From CAMPJM01 sp964440915 (lineage in GTDB: Bacteria; Bacteroidota; Bacteroidia; Cytophagales; Cyclobacteriaceae): 64,000 bases of DNA. Position 1 is the first letter of the stretch; each line of letters opens with the position of its first letter. Position numbers and translations under genes: made by a program. The DNA lies in the NCBI GenBank assembly GCA_964440915.1, contig CAYTTV010000010.1, positions 1-64,000 of the forward strand, written 5' to 3'. Of the stretch, positions 27,315 to 36,028 are shown piece by piece. The notes under the pieces are model-generated. The model worked only from the letters and a program-made list of their open reading frames with translations. It had not been told where the DNA came from and searched no databases.

Positions 27315-27414
27315 TAAAGGACTAGTACAGTATAAGGATCATGCAATAGAACTAGTCTTAGGCATGCTATCGTGCGCCCAAATAATGGGCCTCATTTTGA
27401 TACTTAAAGATATG

Positions 27415-27594
27415 CTAAACTTTTTGAGATATGGAATGCATTAACCATAGATTTTTGTTTTTTCTGTCAACTATCAGTGAGATAAACAACATCAATAAAG
27501 AAATGACCACGAGTCTAAAGTACAATGGCTTAAAAAAGACTGCACAACATATTGCACAAGCTATGTAAAAATTAGAATGATTATAAACCCGCAT
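27415..27594 (-). CDS. Small membrane ORF, possibly the detached C-terminus of the TPR protein
   Basis: A 59-residue frame with one or two hydrophobic helices (FYIACAICCAVFF, RLVVISLLMLFISLIV) followed by a charged RKNKN end. It overlaps the last 14 bases of the TPR gene in another frame. TPR lipoproteins of this sort in Bacteroidota are often followed by a transmembrane helix, so this may be a frameshifted remnant rather than an independent gene. No homology recognised. Confidence 0.3.
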   Translation of the reverse strand: MRVYNHSNFYIACAICCAVFFKPLYFRLVVISLLMLFISLIVDRKNKNLWLMHSISQKV

Positions 27595-28708
27595 ATTCAA
27601 TGGCATACCTCGCTTCAATTCTAGCCAGCTCCTCACTCAATGATCCCTGCCGTGATTTTTTCCTCAAATCGTTTATTTTCTTATAGTAAAAAATCGACTG
27701 TGCAATCTCGCCGTTTTGTTCTAATGTTGCAGCAAGTTTTTCAAAAGTCAAAAGTGAGATATTTTCATCACTTGTATACTGCTCCGCAGTTAGAAAATAA
27801 TCAATAGCCTTTTCTTGTTGATTATTTTGAAGGATAATAAGCCCTATGTTAATATTGGCAATCGCTATGAATTTAGGATCTACTTTGTCAATTGGGAGCG
27901 ATGAAACTTTATTAAAATAATGAAGTGACATCTTTGTATCTTGGTATGCATAAACCCTTCCAATATTAATATAGATTTTAGCCAAGCCATCAAAATCATT
28001 GGTCTTTTTATAATACTCTAATGCATTTAAATTAAGGTTTAGGGTAATCTGTTTTTCTGCTTCAAAGTTCAGATATTCTCCTTTCTCCAGTATCATATCA
28101 TAAGTTATACTCAAATCATTATAGATTTGCGCCATTCTTTTTTCATTACCCAGCCTTTTCCAAATATACAAGGCTGTCCAATAGCAATCCTTAGCCTTCT
28201 CATAGTTTCCCATTTGCTGGTGTATCAAGGCAATATTACGATTCGTAACCGCCATGCTTTCCTTATTCTTTGTAAGAGTGTGTAATGTCAAGGACTTTTG
28301 ATAATGAGAGATCGCCTTATCGTACTCATGAATATCCTTATATACATTACCAATGTTGTTATAGGCTTTAGCTTTCCCAATGGTGTCGTTGATACTTTCA
28401 AAGGCTTGTGCACTGTTTAAAAAATTCTTGAGTGCTTCTAGATAGTTATTTTCACTTCTGTCGATGCTCCCCAAAATATTATAAGCATTCCCCATTCCTT
28501 TTTTGTCATTAATGCCTGAAGCGAGTGCCAACAATTCTTCAGCATACTTTTGCGCCTTGTCAATATCTTTAATGTTAGCTTTGGCAGCTTCTGTTAGCTG
28601 CCAAAGCTGCTCTTCTGTCCCTTTTGAAACAATTTCATTTTCCAAGTTACCTCTACAACCAACTAGAACAATGAGTAGTAAAAGGCATAATAACCAACAA
28701 TTTCTCAT
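27581..28708 (-). CDS. TPR-repeat lipoprotein
   Basis: A 375-residue lipoprotein (signal LLLIVLVGC, Cys about residue 18) made of about seven tetratricopeptide repeats, for example KAKAYNNIGNVYKDIHEYDK and YEKAKDCYWTALYIW. TPR arrays bind other proteins; many Bacteroidota relatives continue into a transmembrane helix and a histidine kinase or HTH domain. This one stops at ARIEARYAIEYAGL, exactly where such proteins usually enter the coiled linker before the helix, so it may be truncated. It begins three bases after its upstream TPR neighbour. Confidence 0.8.
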   Translation of the reverse strand: MRNCWLLCLLLLIVLVGCRGNLENEIVSKGTEEQLWQLTEAAKANIKDIDKAQKYAEELLALASGINDKKGMGNAYNILGSIDRSENNYLEALKNFLNSAQAFESINDTIGKAKAYNNIGNVYKDIHEYDKAISHYQKSLTLHTLTKNKESMAVTNRNIALIHQQMGNYEKAKDCYWTALYIWKRLGNEKRMAQIYNDLSITYDMILEKGEYLNFEAEKQITLNLNLNALEYYKKTNDFDGLAKIYINIGRVYAYQDTKMSLHYFNKVSSLPIDKVDPKFIAIANINIGLIILQNNQQEKAIDYFLTAEQYTSDENISLLTFEKLAATLEQNGEIAQSIFYYKKINDLRKKSRQGSLSEELARIEARYAIEYAGL

Positions 28709-28711
28709 AAG

Positions 28712-29473
28712 TTAAAGGTCGTCCTCATGTTCATCTTGTGCATATAGGAGTTCACTGCTTGCATTTGAGCTTAGAACTTTGTTCGACCAGACACCATATA
28801 GGGTGGTTATATTATATTCTGCTTGCTGTATGCCAACTGAAGCATCTTGAGCAATACGCCTATCGAGTGCTGTTTCAAAGAAAGCTAATGCAAAGCTGTT
28901 TTCAACATTGAAATGCTCCAAGGCAACAAAGTCATGCGCCAGTGCATACACAACGCCGAGATCGTTATGGAGCTGGGCTATCCTAGCATTGTCTCCAAGA
29001 GAGCTCCACAATTGCAAGGAATGCCAGAAATTGAGGGCTGCCTCGTGGTAATCTCCTCTATGTTGGTACGCTAAAGCAATATTACGGTATAATGCTGCAC
29101 CTTTCTGTATGTCATCATTCGCTATTGCTAATTGAACCGAGATCAAGTAGTATAGCAGGGCATAATTATAATTTCCTTCAACCAAAAATTCGTTTCCTAT
29201 CAGATTAAGCTGACTGATACGTTCACTCAAGCTCAAGAAGCTATTCTTATAGTTGACTGCTTTTTCAATTTCATTATCAGAAATATTTAATGAGGCGAGC
29301 TGTTGATCAAGATAAGCCTCTTGGCTGGTTTTGCTTTGAAGGTTCTTTTCTGCTATGACAGAAAAATCAGTTGATATAATAGCGGGTTGACCTGTATTCG
29401 GCAGCACATCTGCTTCATCATTACAGCTGGATAAAAAACCTAATGCGAGTAAAAAGTAAATAAATCGCTTCAT
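28712..29473 (-). CDS. TPR-repeat lipoprotein
   Basis: A 253-residue lipoprotein (LALGFLSSCNDE, Cys about residue 17) with two to three recognisable TPR units (AALYRNIALAYQHRGDYHEA, LHNDLGVVYALAHDFVALEH). It shares the block 'NIA..Q..G.Y..A...W..L..W..LG...R.AQ..NDL...Y' with the gene downstream, so the two are probably diverged duplicates. They form a two-gene operon with a 3-base gap. Function unknown; a scaffolding or sensory role is typical for the fold. Confidence 0.75.
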   Translation of the reverse strand: MKRFIYFLLALGFLSSCNDEADVLPNTGQPAIISTDFSVIAEKNLQSKTSQEAYLDQQLASLNISDNEIEKAVNYKNSFLSLSERISQLNLIGNEFLVEGNYNYALLYYLISVQLAIANDDIQKGAALYRNIALAYQHRGDYHEAALNFWHSLQLWSSLGDNARIAQLHNDLGVVYALAHDFVALEHFNVENSFALAFFETALDRRIAQDASVGIQQAEYNITTLYGVWSNKVLSSNASSELLYAQDEHEDDL

Positions 29474-29661
29474 AAACGTGGGGGTTTAGTTGAAAATAAT
29501 ATTGTAAAAAAATAGAATTGTAAAAAAGCCAACCAGTTTTATTGAAAATGATTGGTTATAATTTATCTAAAAAGTCTAATCTGAAAAAATATATTCTAAA
29601 TTAACAAAAAAGACTAAATGCCACAAATTATAAACATTTTTTCTGCCCACTGCACCCCTCC

Positions 29662-29691
29662 TTTGGTTTCCATTTCTTTGCACTACTTTTA
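29662..29691 (+). promoter_or_regulatory. Probable promoter of the Na+/sugar symporter gene
   Basis: TTTG at 29662-29665 and TACTTTTA at 29684-29691, separated by 18 bases, is near the Bacteroidota consensus. It implies a leader of about 185 bases. The leader holds a short frame (29748-29840, 30 codons, Cys-rich) of doubtful meaning. The rest of the 29474-29882 intergenic stretch shows nothing clear. Confidence 0.45.
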
Positions 29692-29882
29692 GTTGCAAAA
29701 TCAACAAAAAAATCTTTCTTTAGCGACTTCATTTAGAAAAACAGAAAATGAATTCACATTGCTGCAATTGGTTGAAATATTCCTGCGCTGTTTTTCCTAA
29801 ACGGCATATGGTCAAAAAATGTTTTTCCCGACAAATGTAATGGCCTATTTAGACAAAAAACATCCATAAAACTTGGCTTTCT

Positions 29883-31559
29883 ATGAACATTTCTACACTC
29901 GACACTGTCGTTTTTTCAGCTTACTGTTTATTAATTATAGGAATAGGTATTTGGGTTTCTCGCAAGGGGAACAAAACTTCTGAAGACTATTTCCTGGCTG
30001 GAAAATCGCTTCCGTGGTGGGCCATTGGAGCATCTTTAATTGCTGCCAACATATCCGCAGAACAATTTATTGGCATGTCTGGATCAGGGTTTGCCATCGG
30101 TCTGGCAATAGCCTCATATGAATGGATGGCCGCCATTACTTTGCTTATAGTGGGCAAGTATTTCCTTCCCATATTCATCGAGAAAAAGATATACACCATT
30201 CCTGAGTTTGTTGAGAAGCGGTTCAGCAAAAACCTTAAAACGATCTTGGCTGTGTTCTGGATCGGGCTTTTCATCTTCGTGAATCTAACCTCAGTTTTAT
30301 ACCTTGGTGCCACTGCTCTCGACACGATAATGGGCGATGGCACCGGCTCCTTGTTTATGTACAGTATTTTTGGTCTTGCTTTTTTTGCCGCTGCATATTC
30401 TCTCTATGGCGGCCTTTCGGCGGTAGCTTGGACAGATGTCGTACAAGTAGTTCTATTGATTATAGGAGGGATGATCACGACTGTAATAGCCCTGCAACAT
30501 GTATCTCCCGATGGAGGCGTATTCAGTGGAATGAGACACTTATATGAGGTCGTGCCTGAAAAGTTTTCTATGATTTTAGAGAAAGGGGAAATCATCACCC
30601 CTGACGGAAAAGATGCATGGTGGGACCTTCCTGGCCTAGCAGTATTGCTTGGAGGTATGTGGGTGGCCAATCTTTATTATTGGGGCTTTAACCAATACAT
30701 TATTCAAAGGACGTTAGCTGCCAAAAGTCTTAAAGAATCTCAAAAAGGAATCGTGCTTGCAGCCTTCTTGAAATTAGTCATTCCTTTGCTTGTAGTGGTT
30801 CCTGGAATTGTAGCTTATGTCTTGAATGTTGATGCCTCGGGAGCAGTAACCGCAACATCTGCCGATCCTGCTTTTATAGCAGCCAATGGCAATATCATCA
30901 ACGATAGCGCCTACCCATGGCTCATCCAATCTTTTGTACCTTCGGGGCTAAAAGGTCTTGTCCTTGCAGCACTTGCAGCTGCCATTGTTTCTTCATTGGC
31001 TTCTATGCTAAACTCTACTGCTACAATATTTACAATGGATATATACAAACCTTACTTCGGACAAAAATCGAGTGAGGGGAGATTGGTAAATGTTGGAAGA
31101 ATCACTGCGGCTGTCTCTCTAGTAATTGCCGTAATACTAGCACCACAGTTGAAAAACCTGGGTCAAGTATTTCAGTATATCCAAGAGTATACTGGGGTAG
31201 TAAGCCCTGGCATCCTGGCTGTATTCATGCTTGGCTTGTTCTGGAAAAAAGCCACTAACAAAGGTGCTATATGGGGTGTGGTACTGTCCATTCCAATTGC
31301 CCTTTACTTTAAAGTAGGCCCTCAAGGATGGTCGGACGCGTTAATATTCGCTACTTTGCCATTTATGCATCAGATGATGTGGACCTGGGTGTTGTCAATG
31401 CTAATCATAATAGTAGTGAGTTGGTTTGAAAACAAAGGAGCCGATAGTGAGAAGGGAATTGTGCTTAGCAGAAAATTGTTTCAAACTGCACCTTCCTTTA
31501 ATATCAGTGCCATTATAGTTTGCATCATTGTAACTTTGCTTTACTTGATATTCTGGTAA
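29883..31559 (+). CDS. sglT: Na+/galactose (sugar) symporter, SSS family, vSGLT-like
   Basis: Sodium-coupled sugar uptake in the inner membrane. The 558-residue, multi-helix protein is strikingly close to Vibrio vSGLT as I remember it: TSEDYFLAGKSLPWWAIGAS, AANISAEQFIGMSGSG, YIIQRTLAAKS, SSLASMLNSTATIFTMDIYK and FQYIQEYTG are nearly identical blocks. The galactose-contacting Asn/Gln of NISAEQF, Glu of YEWM, Asn and Tyr of NLYYWGF, Lys of FLKLV and Gln of FQYIQEY are retained, as are the paired Ser residues of the Na+ site. Galactose or glucose is the likely substrate, fitting galKT about 11 kb away. Confidence 0.93.
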   Translation: MNISTLDTVVFSAYCLLIIGIGIWVSRKGNKTSEDYFLAGKSLPWWAIGASLIAANISAEQFIGMSGSGFAIGLAIASYEWMAAITLLIVGKYFLPIFIEKKIYTIPEFVEKRFSKNLKTILAVFWIGLFIFVNLTSVLYLGATALDTIMGDGTGSLFMYSIFGLAFFAAAYSLYGGLSAVAWTDVVQVVLLIIGGMITTVIALQHVSPDGGVFSGMRHLYEVVPEKFSMILEKGEIITPDGKDAWWDLPGLAVLLGGMWVANLYYWGFNQYIIQRTLAAKSLKESQKGIVLAAFLKLVIPLLVVVPGIVAYVLNVDASGAVTATSADPAFIAANGNIINDSAYPWLIQSFVPSGLKGLVLAALAAAIVSSLASMLNSTATIFTMDIYKPYFGQKSSEGRLVNVGRITAAVSLVIAVILAPQLKNLGQVFQYIQEYTGVVSPGILAVFMLGLFWKKATNKGAIWGVVLSIPIALYFKVGPQGWSDALIFATLPFMHQMMWTWVLSMLIIIVVSWFENKGADSEKGIVLSRKLFQTAPSFNISAIIVCIIVTLLYLIFW

Positions 31560-31596
31560 TTGAAGTTGGGTTGCGATGATTAATTATGCAGCTACT

Positions 31597-31644
31597 ACTT
31601 AAAAAAAGCCCCGTTGGATTAATCTGGTGGGGCTTTTTTTAAGT
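31597..31644. terminator. Strong bidirectional terminator
   Basis: A 16-bp perfect inverted repeat (31597-31612 with 31629-31644), arms ACTTAAAAAAAGCCCC and complement. Each strand ends in seven U after a GC-rich stem. It separates the symporter gene from the convergent DUF4268 gene. Confidence 0.9.
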
Positions 31645-31671
31645 GGCATTTTATTACAACTGATCTGAATT

Positions 31672-32133
31672 TTATCTTAATGCCTCGAAAGTATATCGAG
31701 CATCAGACCAAAAATCATCTAACGCAATTATTCTCGGCTTAAAAAAAGAGATGAGCCTTGACCAGTCATTTTGATCAAAGACATTTACTGGGGAAATGGC
31801 TTTATATATTTTGCTTATTATCTTACCATGTTCATCATGTGCATGAAGTTCCCAATCCCATGACTCTCCTACTCTTTCATGCAAAACATGCTTGAGTTCC
31901 AAAAATTGCTCAAAAAATAACTGTTGAATTTCTATATCTTGATGTGTCAAAACAATGGCAATGAAAGCCCGCTTTTGGTCTGCTTCCATTTTAAAATAAA
32001 CATCCTTGAACCCTGTATTATAATTTATCCAATTTGTCTTAAAACCATCTGCCGAAAGATGCGGAGAAATATACTGTCCAAAGGTTGTCCAGAAAGCCTG
32101 ACGCAATTGGGATGCCTGTTCTCTCGTATACAT
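31672..32133 (-). CDS. DUF4268 family protein
   Basis: A 153-residue cytoplasmic protein recognised as DUF4268 from REQASQLRQAFWTTFGQYI at the start, KDVYFKMEADQKRAFIAI and LHERVGESWDWE. The family is widespread in Bacteroidota; some members are fused to nuclease-like domains, but this is the short stand-alone form and no enzymatic motif is visible. It lies 12 bases after the PhzF-like gene and ends at the bidirectional terminator. Confidence 0.8.
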   Translation of the reverse strand: MYTREQASQLRQAFWTTFGQYISPHLSADGFKTNWINYNTGFKDVYFKMEADQKRAFIAIVLTHQDIEIQQLFFEQFLELKHVLHERVGESWDWELHAHDEHGKIISKIYKAISPVNVFDQNDWSRLISFFKPRIIALDDFWSDARYTFEALR

Positions 32134-32145
32134 GCACGCTAGATA

Positions 32146-32943
32146 TTATGGAAGCCTACCTTCACCAATTACTTTGAATCCCCCTTTTAGAGACACTATT
32201 CCCTGAGCAATATTGCAAGTAAATTTGCCTCCTCGTGGGCTCAATTGGTGTCCGACAAGATCGTTTTTCCCTAACCTCTCTGACCAAAATGGCACCAAGG
32301 CAGCATGAGAAGAACCGGTTGCGGGGTCTTCCAATTGTTTTACATGGGGAACAAGTGTCCTGCTTACAAAATCTACTTGATCACCTGGAGCAGTGATAGC
32401 ATAGCCAAAAGTATCCAATTGGCGCAGCATGGCATAGTCAGGAGACATTTTACAAATGCTTTGCTCATTGTCGGAGAGCACAATTTGCTTTCCTTTGGTT
32501 TCATAACATGCCATTACAGGAATGCCTAAAGCTTTCGGCAACAATTCAGGTACTGGACTTTCGGATAAGACAGGGATAGCATCCATGTACATGGTACACA
32601 TCGCATTGCCATCCTGCTTGCCTTCTATTTTACCATTGTGGTATAGCAGAACAAACATTTCGCTGCTGTGCTTAAGTTTGGACAGAAAGGCAAAAGCGGC
32701 AAGAGAACCATGGCCGCAAAGGTCAATCTCACCATCGGGGGCGAACCACCGTACATGAAAAGCATTATCCTGCTCGCCAGGCCAAAGAAAAGTGGTTGCA
32801 GGTTGGTTGAAATCTGTTGCTATAGCTTGCATTTCATGACCGGCAATAGGCGCATCCATTAATATTACCGCTGCTGTATTGCCTTTAAAACTGTGTTCAA
32901 CATCAACAAAAACAGCAATTAAAGAAAAAGGGGCGTCTTTCAT
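32146..32943 (-). CDS. PhzF-family isomerase/epimerase-like protein
   Basis: Two-domain diaminopimelate-epimerase-fold protein, 265 residues. The family shows in FVDVEHSFKGNTAAVIL near the start, DGEIDLCGHGSLAAFAF near residues 70-86 and the C-terminal LEDPATGSSHAALVPFW. Odd point: the catalytic Glu of PhzF (in NxSETxF) is replaced, the segment reading FNQPATTFLW, so classical isomerase chemistry may be absent or altered. Substrate unknown. It heads a two-gene unit with the DUF4268 gene. Confidence 0.85.
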   Translation of the reverse strand: MKDAPFSLIAVFVDVEHSFKGNTAAVILMDAPIAGHEMQAIATDFNQPATTFLWPGEQDNAFHVRWFAPDGEIDLCGHGSLAAFAFLSKLKHSSEMFVLLYHNGKIEGKQDGNAMCTMYMDAIPVLSESPVPELLPKALGIPVMACYETKGKQIVLSDNEQSICKMSPDYAMLRQLDTFGYAITAPGDQVDFVSRTLVPHVKQLEDPATGSSHAALVPFWSERLGKNDLVGHQLSPRGGKFTCNIAQGIVSLKGGFKVIGEGRLP

Positions 32944-33016
32944 TTTAAAGGTTTTAGTAGGTTAAATAATTAAAAAATTTATGAGAAGAGCGCAAAACTT
33001 TCTAGCAGGTTTCTGG

Positions 33017-34120
33017 CTACTCTCGAACATATGCCTTCAAGGTAAGGATTTTCACATGGCCGGTAGGGTCATTTGTAAAAACACTGATCATTTTTTGCTG
33101 AGTCCCTGTAATGGAAGGCGTTTCCATCGTTACCGACAAAGTGAGAGAGCCTCCTGGTTGAATTACAGTATTTTCAGTTTCTACTTTTACGCAAGTGCAA
33201 TTGGGCATTATCTTCCGAAGCTCCAATGGCGATCTTCCTTCATTAGTAAGGGTAAAGGTGGTCTGAACTGCTGAATTGACACGAACATTGCCAAAATCTT
33301 CAATGTCTTTATCAAATGAAACTTTGGGTGCCTTGGCCAAAGCCTGTGCATCAAGCGGAGGAAAATAGTCCAGAATGGTTGCAAACACATTAAAGCTCTT
33401 GACGGAATCTCCCAATTCGTAGGTGAATAACCTTATATTATCGGTTCTATAGCCCAGATCGTTCAGTTTTTTTCCATCATAGGAAACCTGAATTTCACCC
33501 ACTTCACCCGGGTTAATGATTTTCGGTTCAACGACAATCTCAATATAGGAAGGTGAAAGTATACTATCTGAAAAAGTGATAACTTGATCCGTTCCATTAT
33601 ATGCTTTAATGATACTGGTCACGGGCTTCTCATTGGTGATATTGCCATAATGGATCGACCTTCGATTGAACGAGAGTCCGCCCATTCTATGAGGATATTG
33701 CGCTGTTATATCCTTTGATGGCGGCACTACCAGCCCTTCGATCGTTAGAATGGAAATTGAAGGGTAACCGTTGGTAGTCACCGTGATGGTTTTATTAAAA
33801 GGTCCTGGCCTATTGTGCGGATCGTATGCTACTTTCACAAAGCCTTCCTCACCTGGCCCGATGGAGTCTACAGACCAAAGCGGAGACGTACAACCACATG
33901 AAGCTTCTACATCTGTGATCACTAAAGGCATCTCGCCAATATTTACAAACTTAAAATCGAATACTGCTTCACCACCATCTTCAGCTATCCGGCCAAAATC
34001 GTGTTGTGTATTTTGAAAAGATATGGAAGCTTGTCCATCTTCGACATGCTGGGCACCTACCCACAATGGGAAGCATAGAATATGAACAAAAAATAATGTC
34101 ATGAAGGTTTTCATCCGCAA
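33017..34120 (-). CDS. DUF1573-domain exported protein
   Basis: A 367-residue secreted protein (signal peptide 1-23, ending VGAQ) built of Ig-like modules. The first DUF1573 copy (about 36-130) has FGRIAEDGGEAVFDFKFVN and ITDVEASCGCTSPLW; a second copy (about 270-365) has FGNVRVNSAVQTTFTLTNEG and IMPNCTCVKVE. The paired cysteines CGC/CTC are the family hallmark. Role unknown; such proteins are common in the Bacteroidota periplasm and surface. Confidence 0.85.
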   Translation of the reverse strand: MRMKTFMTLFFVHILCFPLWVGAQHVEDGQASISFQNTQHDFGRIAEDGGEAVFDFKFVNIGEMPLVITDVEASCGCTSPLWSVDSIGPGEEGFVKVAYDPHNRPGPFNKTITVTTNGYPSISILTIEGLVVPPSKDITAQYPHRMGGLSFNRRSIHYGNITNEKPVTSIIKAYNGTDQVITFSDSILSPSYIEIVVEPKIINPGEVGEIQVSYDGKKLNDLGYRTDNIRLFTYELGDSVKSFNVFATILDYFPPLDAQALAKAPKVSFDKDIEDFGNVRVNSAVQTTFTLTNEGRSPLELRKIMPNCTCVKVETENTVIQPGGSLTLSVTMETPSITGTQQKMISVFTNDPTGHVKILTLKAYVRE

Positions 34121-34352
34121 TCAGCTTTTCGAGATAGAAGTGAGAAAGTTAAGCAGCAATAACTGTGCATTTTCTTTTTAACAAAGGGAATGTTTTAATT
34201 AACAGCTCCTTGCCAACGCTTTTGTAAAATGACAAAATATGCCACTAACAAACAACTGGAATAGGAAAGAATTATTACACACTAAAAATATATTATTTAT
34301 ATTGCGGCATCATTTCAGACATATTCCATATCTGATAAATTAATTAAACTTT

Positions 34353-35321
34353 ATGGCTAGAATACTCACAGGAATACAAAGCTCCGGCACGCCTCACTTG
34401 GGCAATTTGCTGGGGGCGATTATTCCCGCTATTGCACTTTCAAAAGAGGAGGCAAATGAGTCACTTTTCTTCATAGCAGACTTGCACTCCCTTACCACCA
34501 TAAAAGACGCTACCGTAAGGAAACAAAATGTAAATGCTGTCGCCGCTGCATGGCTTGCCTTTGGTTTCGATACAGATAAAAACATATTTTACAGGCAATC
34601 TCGGATTCCAGAAGTTTGCGAACTGGCGTGGTACCTAAATTGCATCACGCCATACCCTATGTTGGCCAATGCCCACTCATTCAAAGATAAGGCTGAAAAA
34701 TTATCAGATGTAAATGCAGGGCTGTTTACTTACCCTGTTTTGATGGCTGCAGACATAATCTTATACGATGCTGACTTTGTACCTGTAGGAAAGGATCAGT
34801 TGCAGCATTTGGAGATGACCCGTGATATTGCCAACAGCTTTAACCATCAGTTTGGTGAAACATTTGTGGTGCCGCAGGCCAAAATAGATGAAAATGTCAT
34901 GACAATCCCTGGAATTGATGGGCAAAAAATGAGCAAGTCTTATAATAATTTCATCGATATATTTCTTCCAGACAAACAGCTCAGGAAGGTAGTGATGTCG
35001 ATAGTAACAGACAGCACACCAATGGAAGAACCTAAAGATCCAGACACTTGCAACGTATTCACCATTTACAGTCTCCTTGCTGATCAAGAAGCAGTAAGCG
35101 ATTTGCGCCAGAAATATTTAGGAGGAAATTTTGGTTACGGTCACGCAAAGCAAGCCCTTTTCGAAACCATTATAGACAAGTTTTCTGAAGAGCGGAAAGC
35201 CTACAAATACTACATGGAAAACATTGCCGAACTCAACAAAAAACTTGAAGAAGGAGAAGAAAAAGCAAGGGCCATGGCCGTAAAAACCTTATCTAAGGTG
35301 AGAGAACGGCTTGGTTTTTAG
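34353..35321 (+). CDS. trpS: Tryptophanyl-tRNA synthetase
   Basis: Charges tRNA-Trp. A 322-residue class Ic synthetase of normal bacterial length. The HIGH-like motif appears as SSGTPHLGNLLGAI near residues 9-22 and the second signature as DGQKMSKSYNN near 195. It stands alone, with a 232-base gap upstream from the divergent DUF1573 gene. Confidence 0.97.
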   Translation: MARILTGIQSSGTPHLGNLLGAIIPAIALSKEEANESLFFIADLHSLTTIKDATVRKQNVNAVAAAWLAFGFDTDKNIFYRQSRIPEVCELAWYLNCITPYPMLANAHSFKDKAEKLSDVNAGLFTYPVLMAADIILYDADFVPVGKDQLQHLEMTRDIANSFNHQFGETFVVPQAKIDENVMTIPGIDGQKMSKSYNNFIDIFLPDKQLRKVVMSIVTDSTPMEEPKDPDTCNVFTIYSLLADQEAVSDLRQKYLGGNFGYGHAKQALFETIIDKFSEERKAYKYYMENIAELNKKLEEGEEKARAMAVKTLSKVRERLGF

Positions 35322-35355
35322 TCAGGAGCCTAATACACTTAAAAGTGGACGGCCC

Positions 35356-35775
35356 TTATGCCGACCACACTACTTTTTGTTCCTTATTCTTGATATTTAA
35401 AATAAGCCTTGTAGGACCTGGCACTAATACAAGTTTACAAAGCTGATTGGGATAAGCATCTGCATCTACCAAAACGCCCTCCTTTGCTCCTACTTCATAT
35501 CGGTCACTGCCGTCCTCATTTTTCCCAGTTTTTTGATACTGCTTGGCCAAGTATGCTATGGGAAGCAACACATCAGAATCAGGACAGTATTCATCATGGA
35601 CATCGCGCAGCACCTCCTCCAAAAAATCACCATACTCATCTATAAAGTCATCTTCCATATCATGAAGTTCCTCTTCTACCCTATCATAATTTTGGTCATT
35701 GTAATCTAAGGCATTAAGCTCATGGGTTTTCTCTACAAGGAGAGTAAGTGCGTGATCCAATTTTTTTATGTCCAT
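35356..35775 (-). CDS. Conserved acidic hypothetical protein
   Basis: A 139-residue cytoplasmic protein with an acidic helical N-terminal half (DRVEEELHDMEDDFIDEYGD) and a beta-rich C-terminal half ending RLILNIKNKEQKVVWSA. I recognise no characterised family. The codon pattern is protein-like throughout and the gene converges with trpS 34 bases away. Confidence 0.7.
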   Translation of the reverse strand: MDIKKLDHALTLLVEKTHELNALDYNDQNYDRVEEELHDMEDDFIDEYGDFLEEVLRDVHDEYCPDSDVLLPIAYLAKQYQKTGKNEDGSDRYEVGAKEGVLVDADAYPNQLCKLVLVPGPTRLILNIKNKEQKVVWSA

Positions 35776-36028
35776 TGTTCCTATATTATTTTATACAAAG
35801 CTGGTCAGACCCGCCTTAACTTGCAAGAAAAAATAACACTAAATCGAGAATGGAGTTCTTGAATATATTTTCTTTTGACGGCAGCTTAAATTAGTACTCG
35901 ACTAAGTGGCTTGCCCTGTTAACAGCTATAAATATAGTATAAAGCTTTACTAAGTCATTTTTTTTTCCATTTTTGCATAGTCATATACTTTTAGAAAGTT
36001 TAAACCCTATATAACGTTAAAACACACC

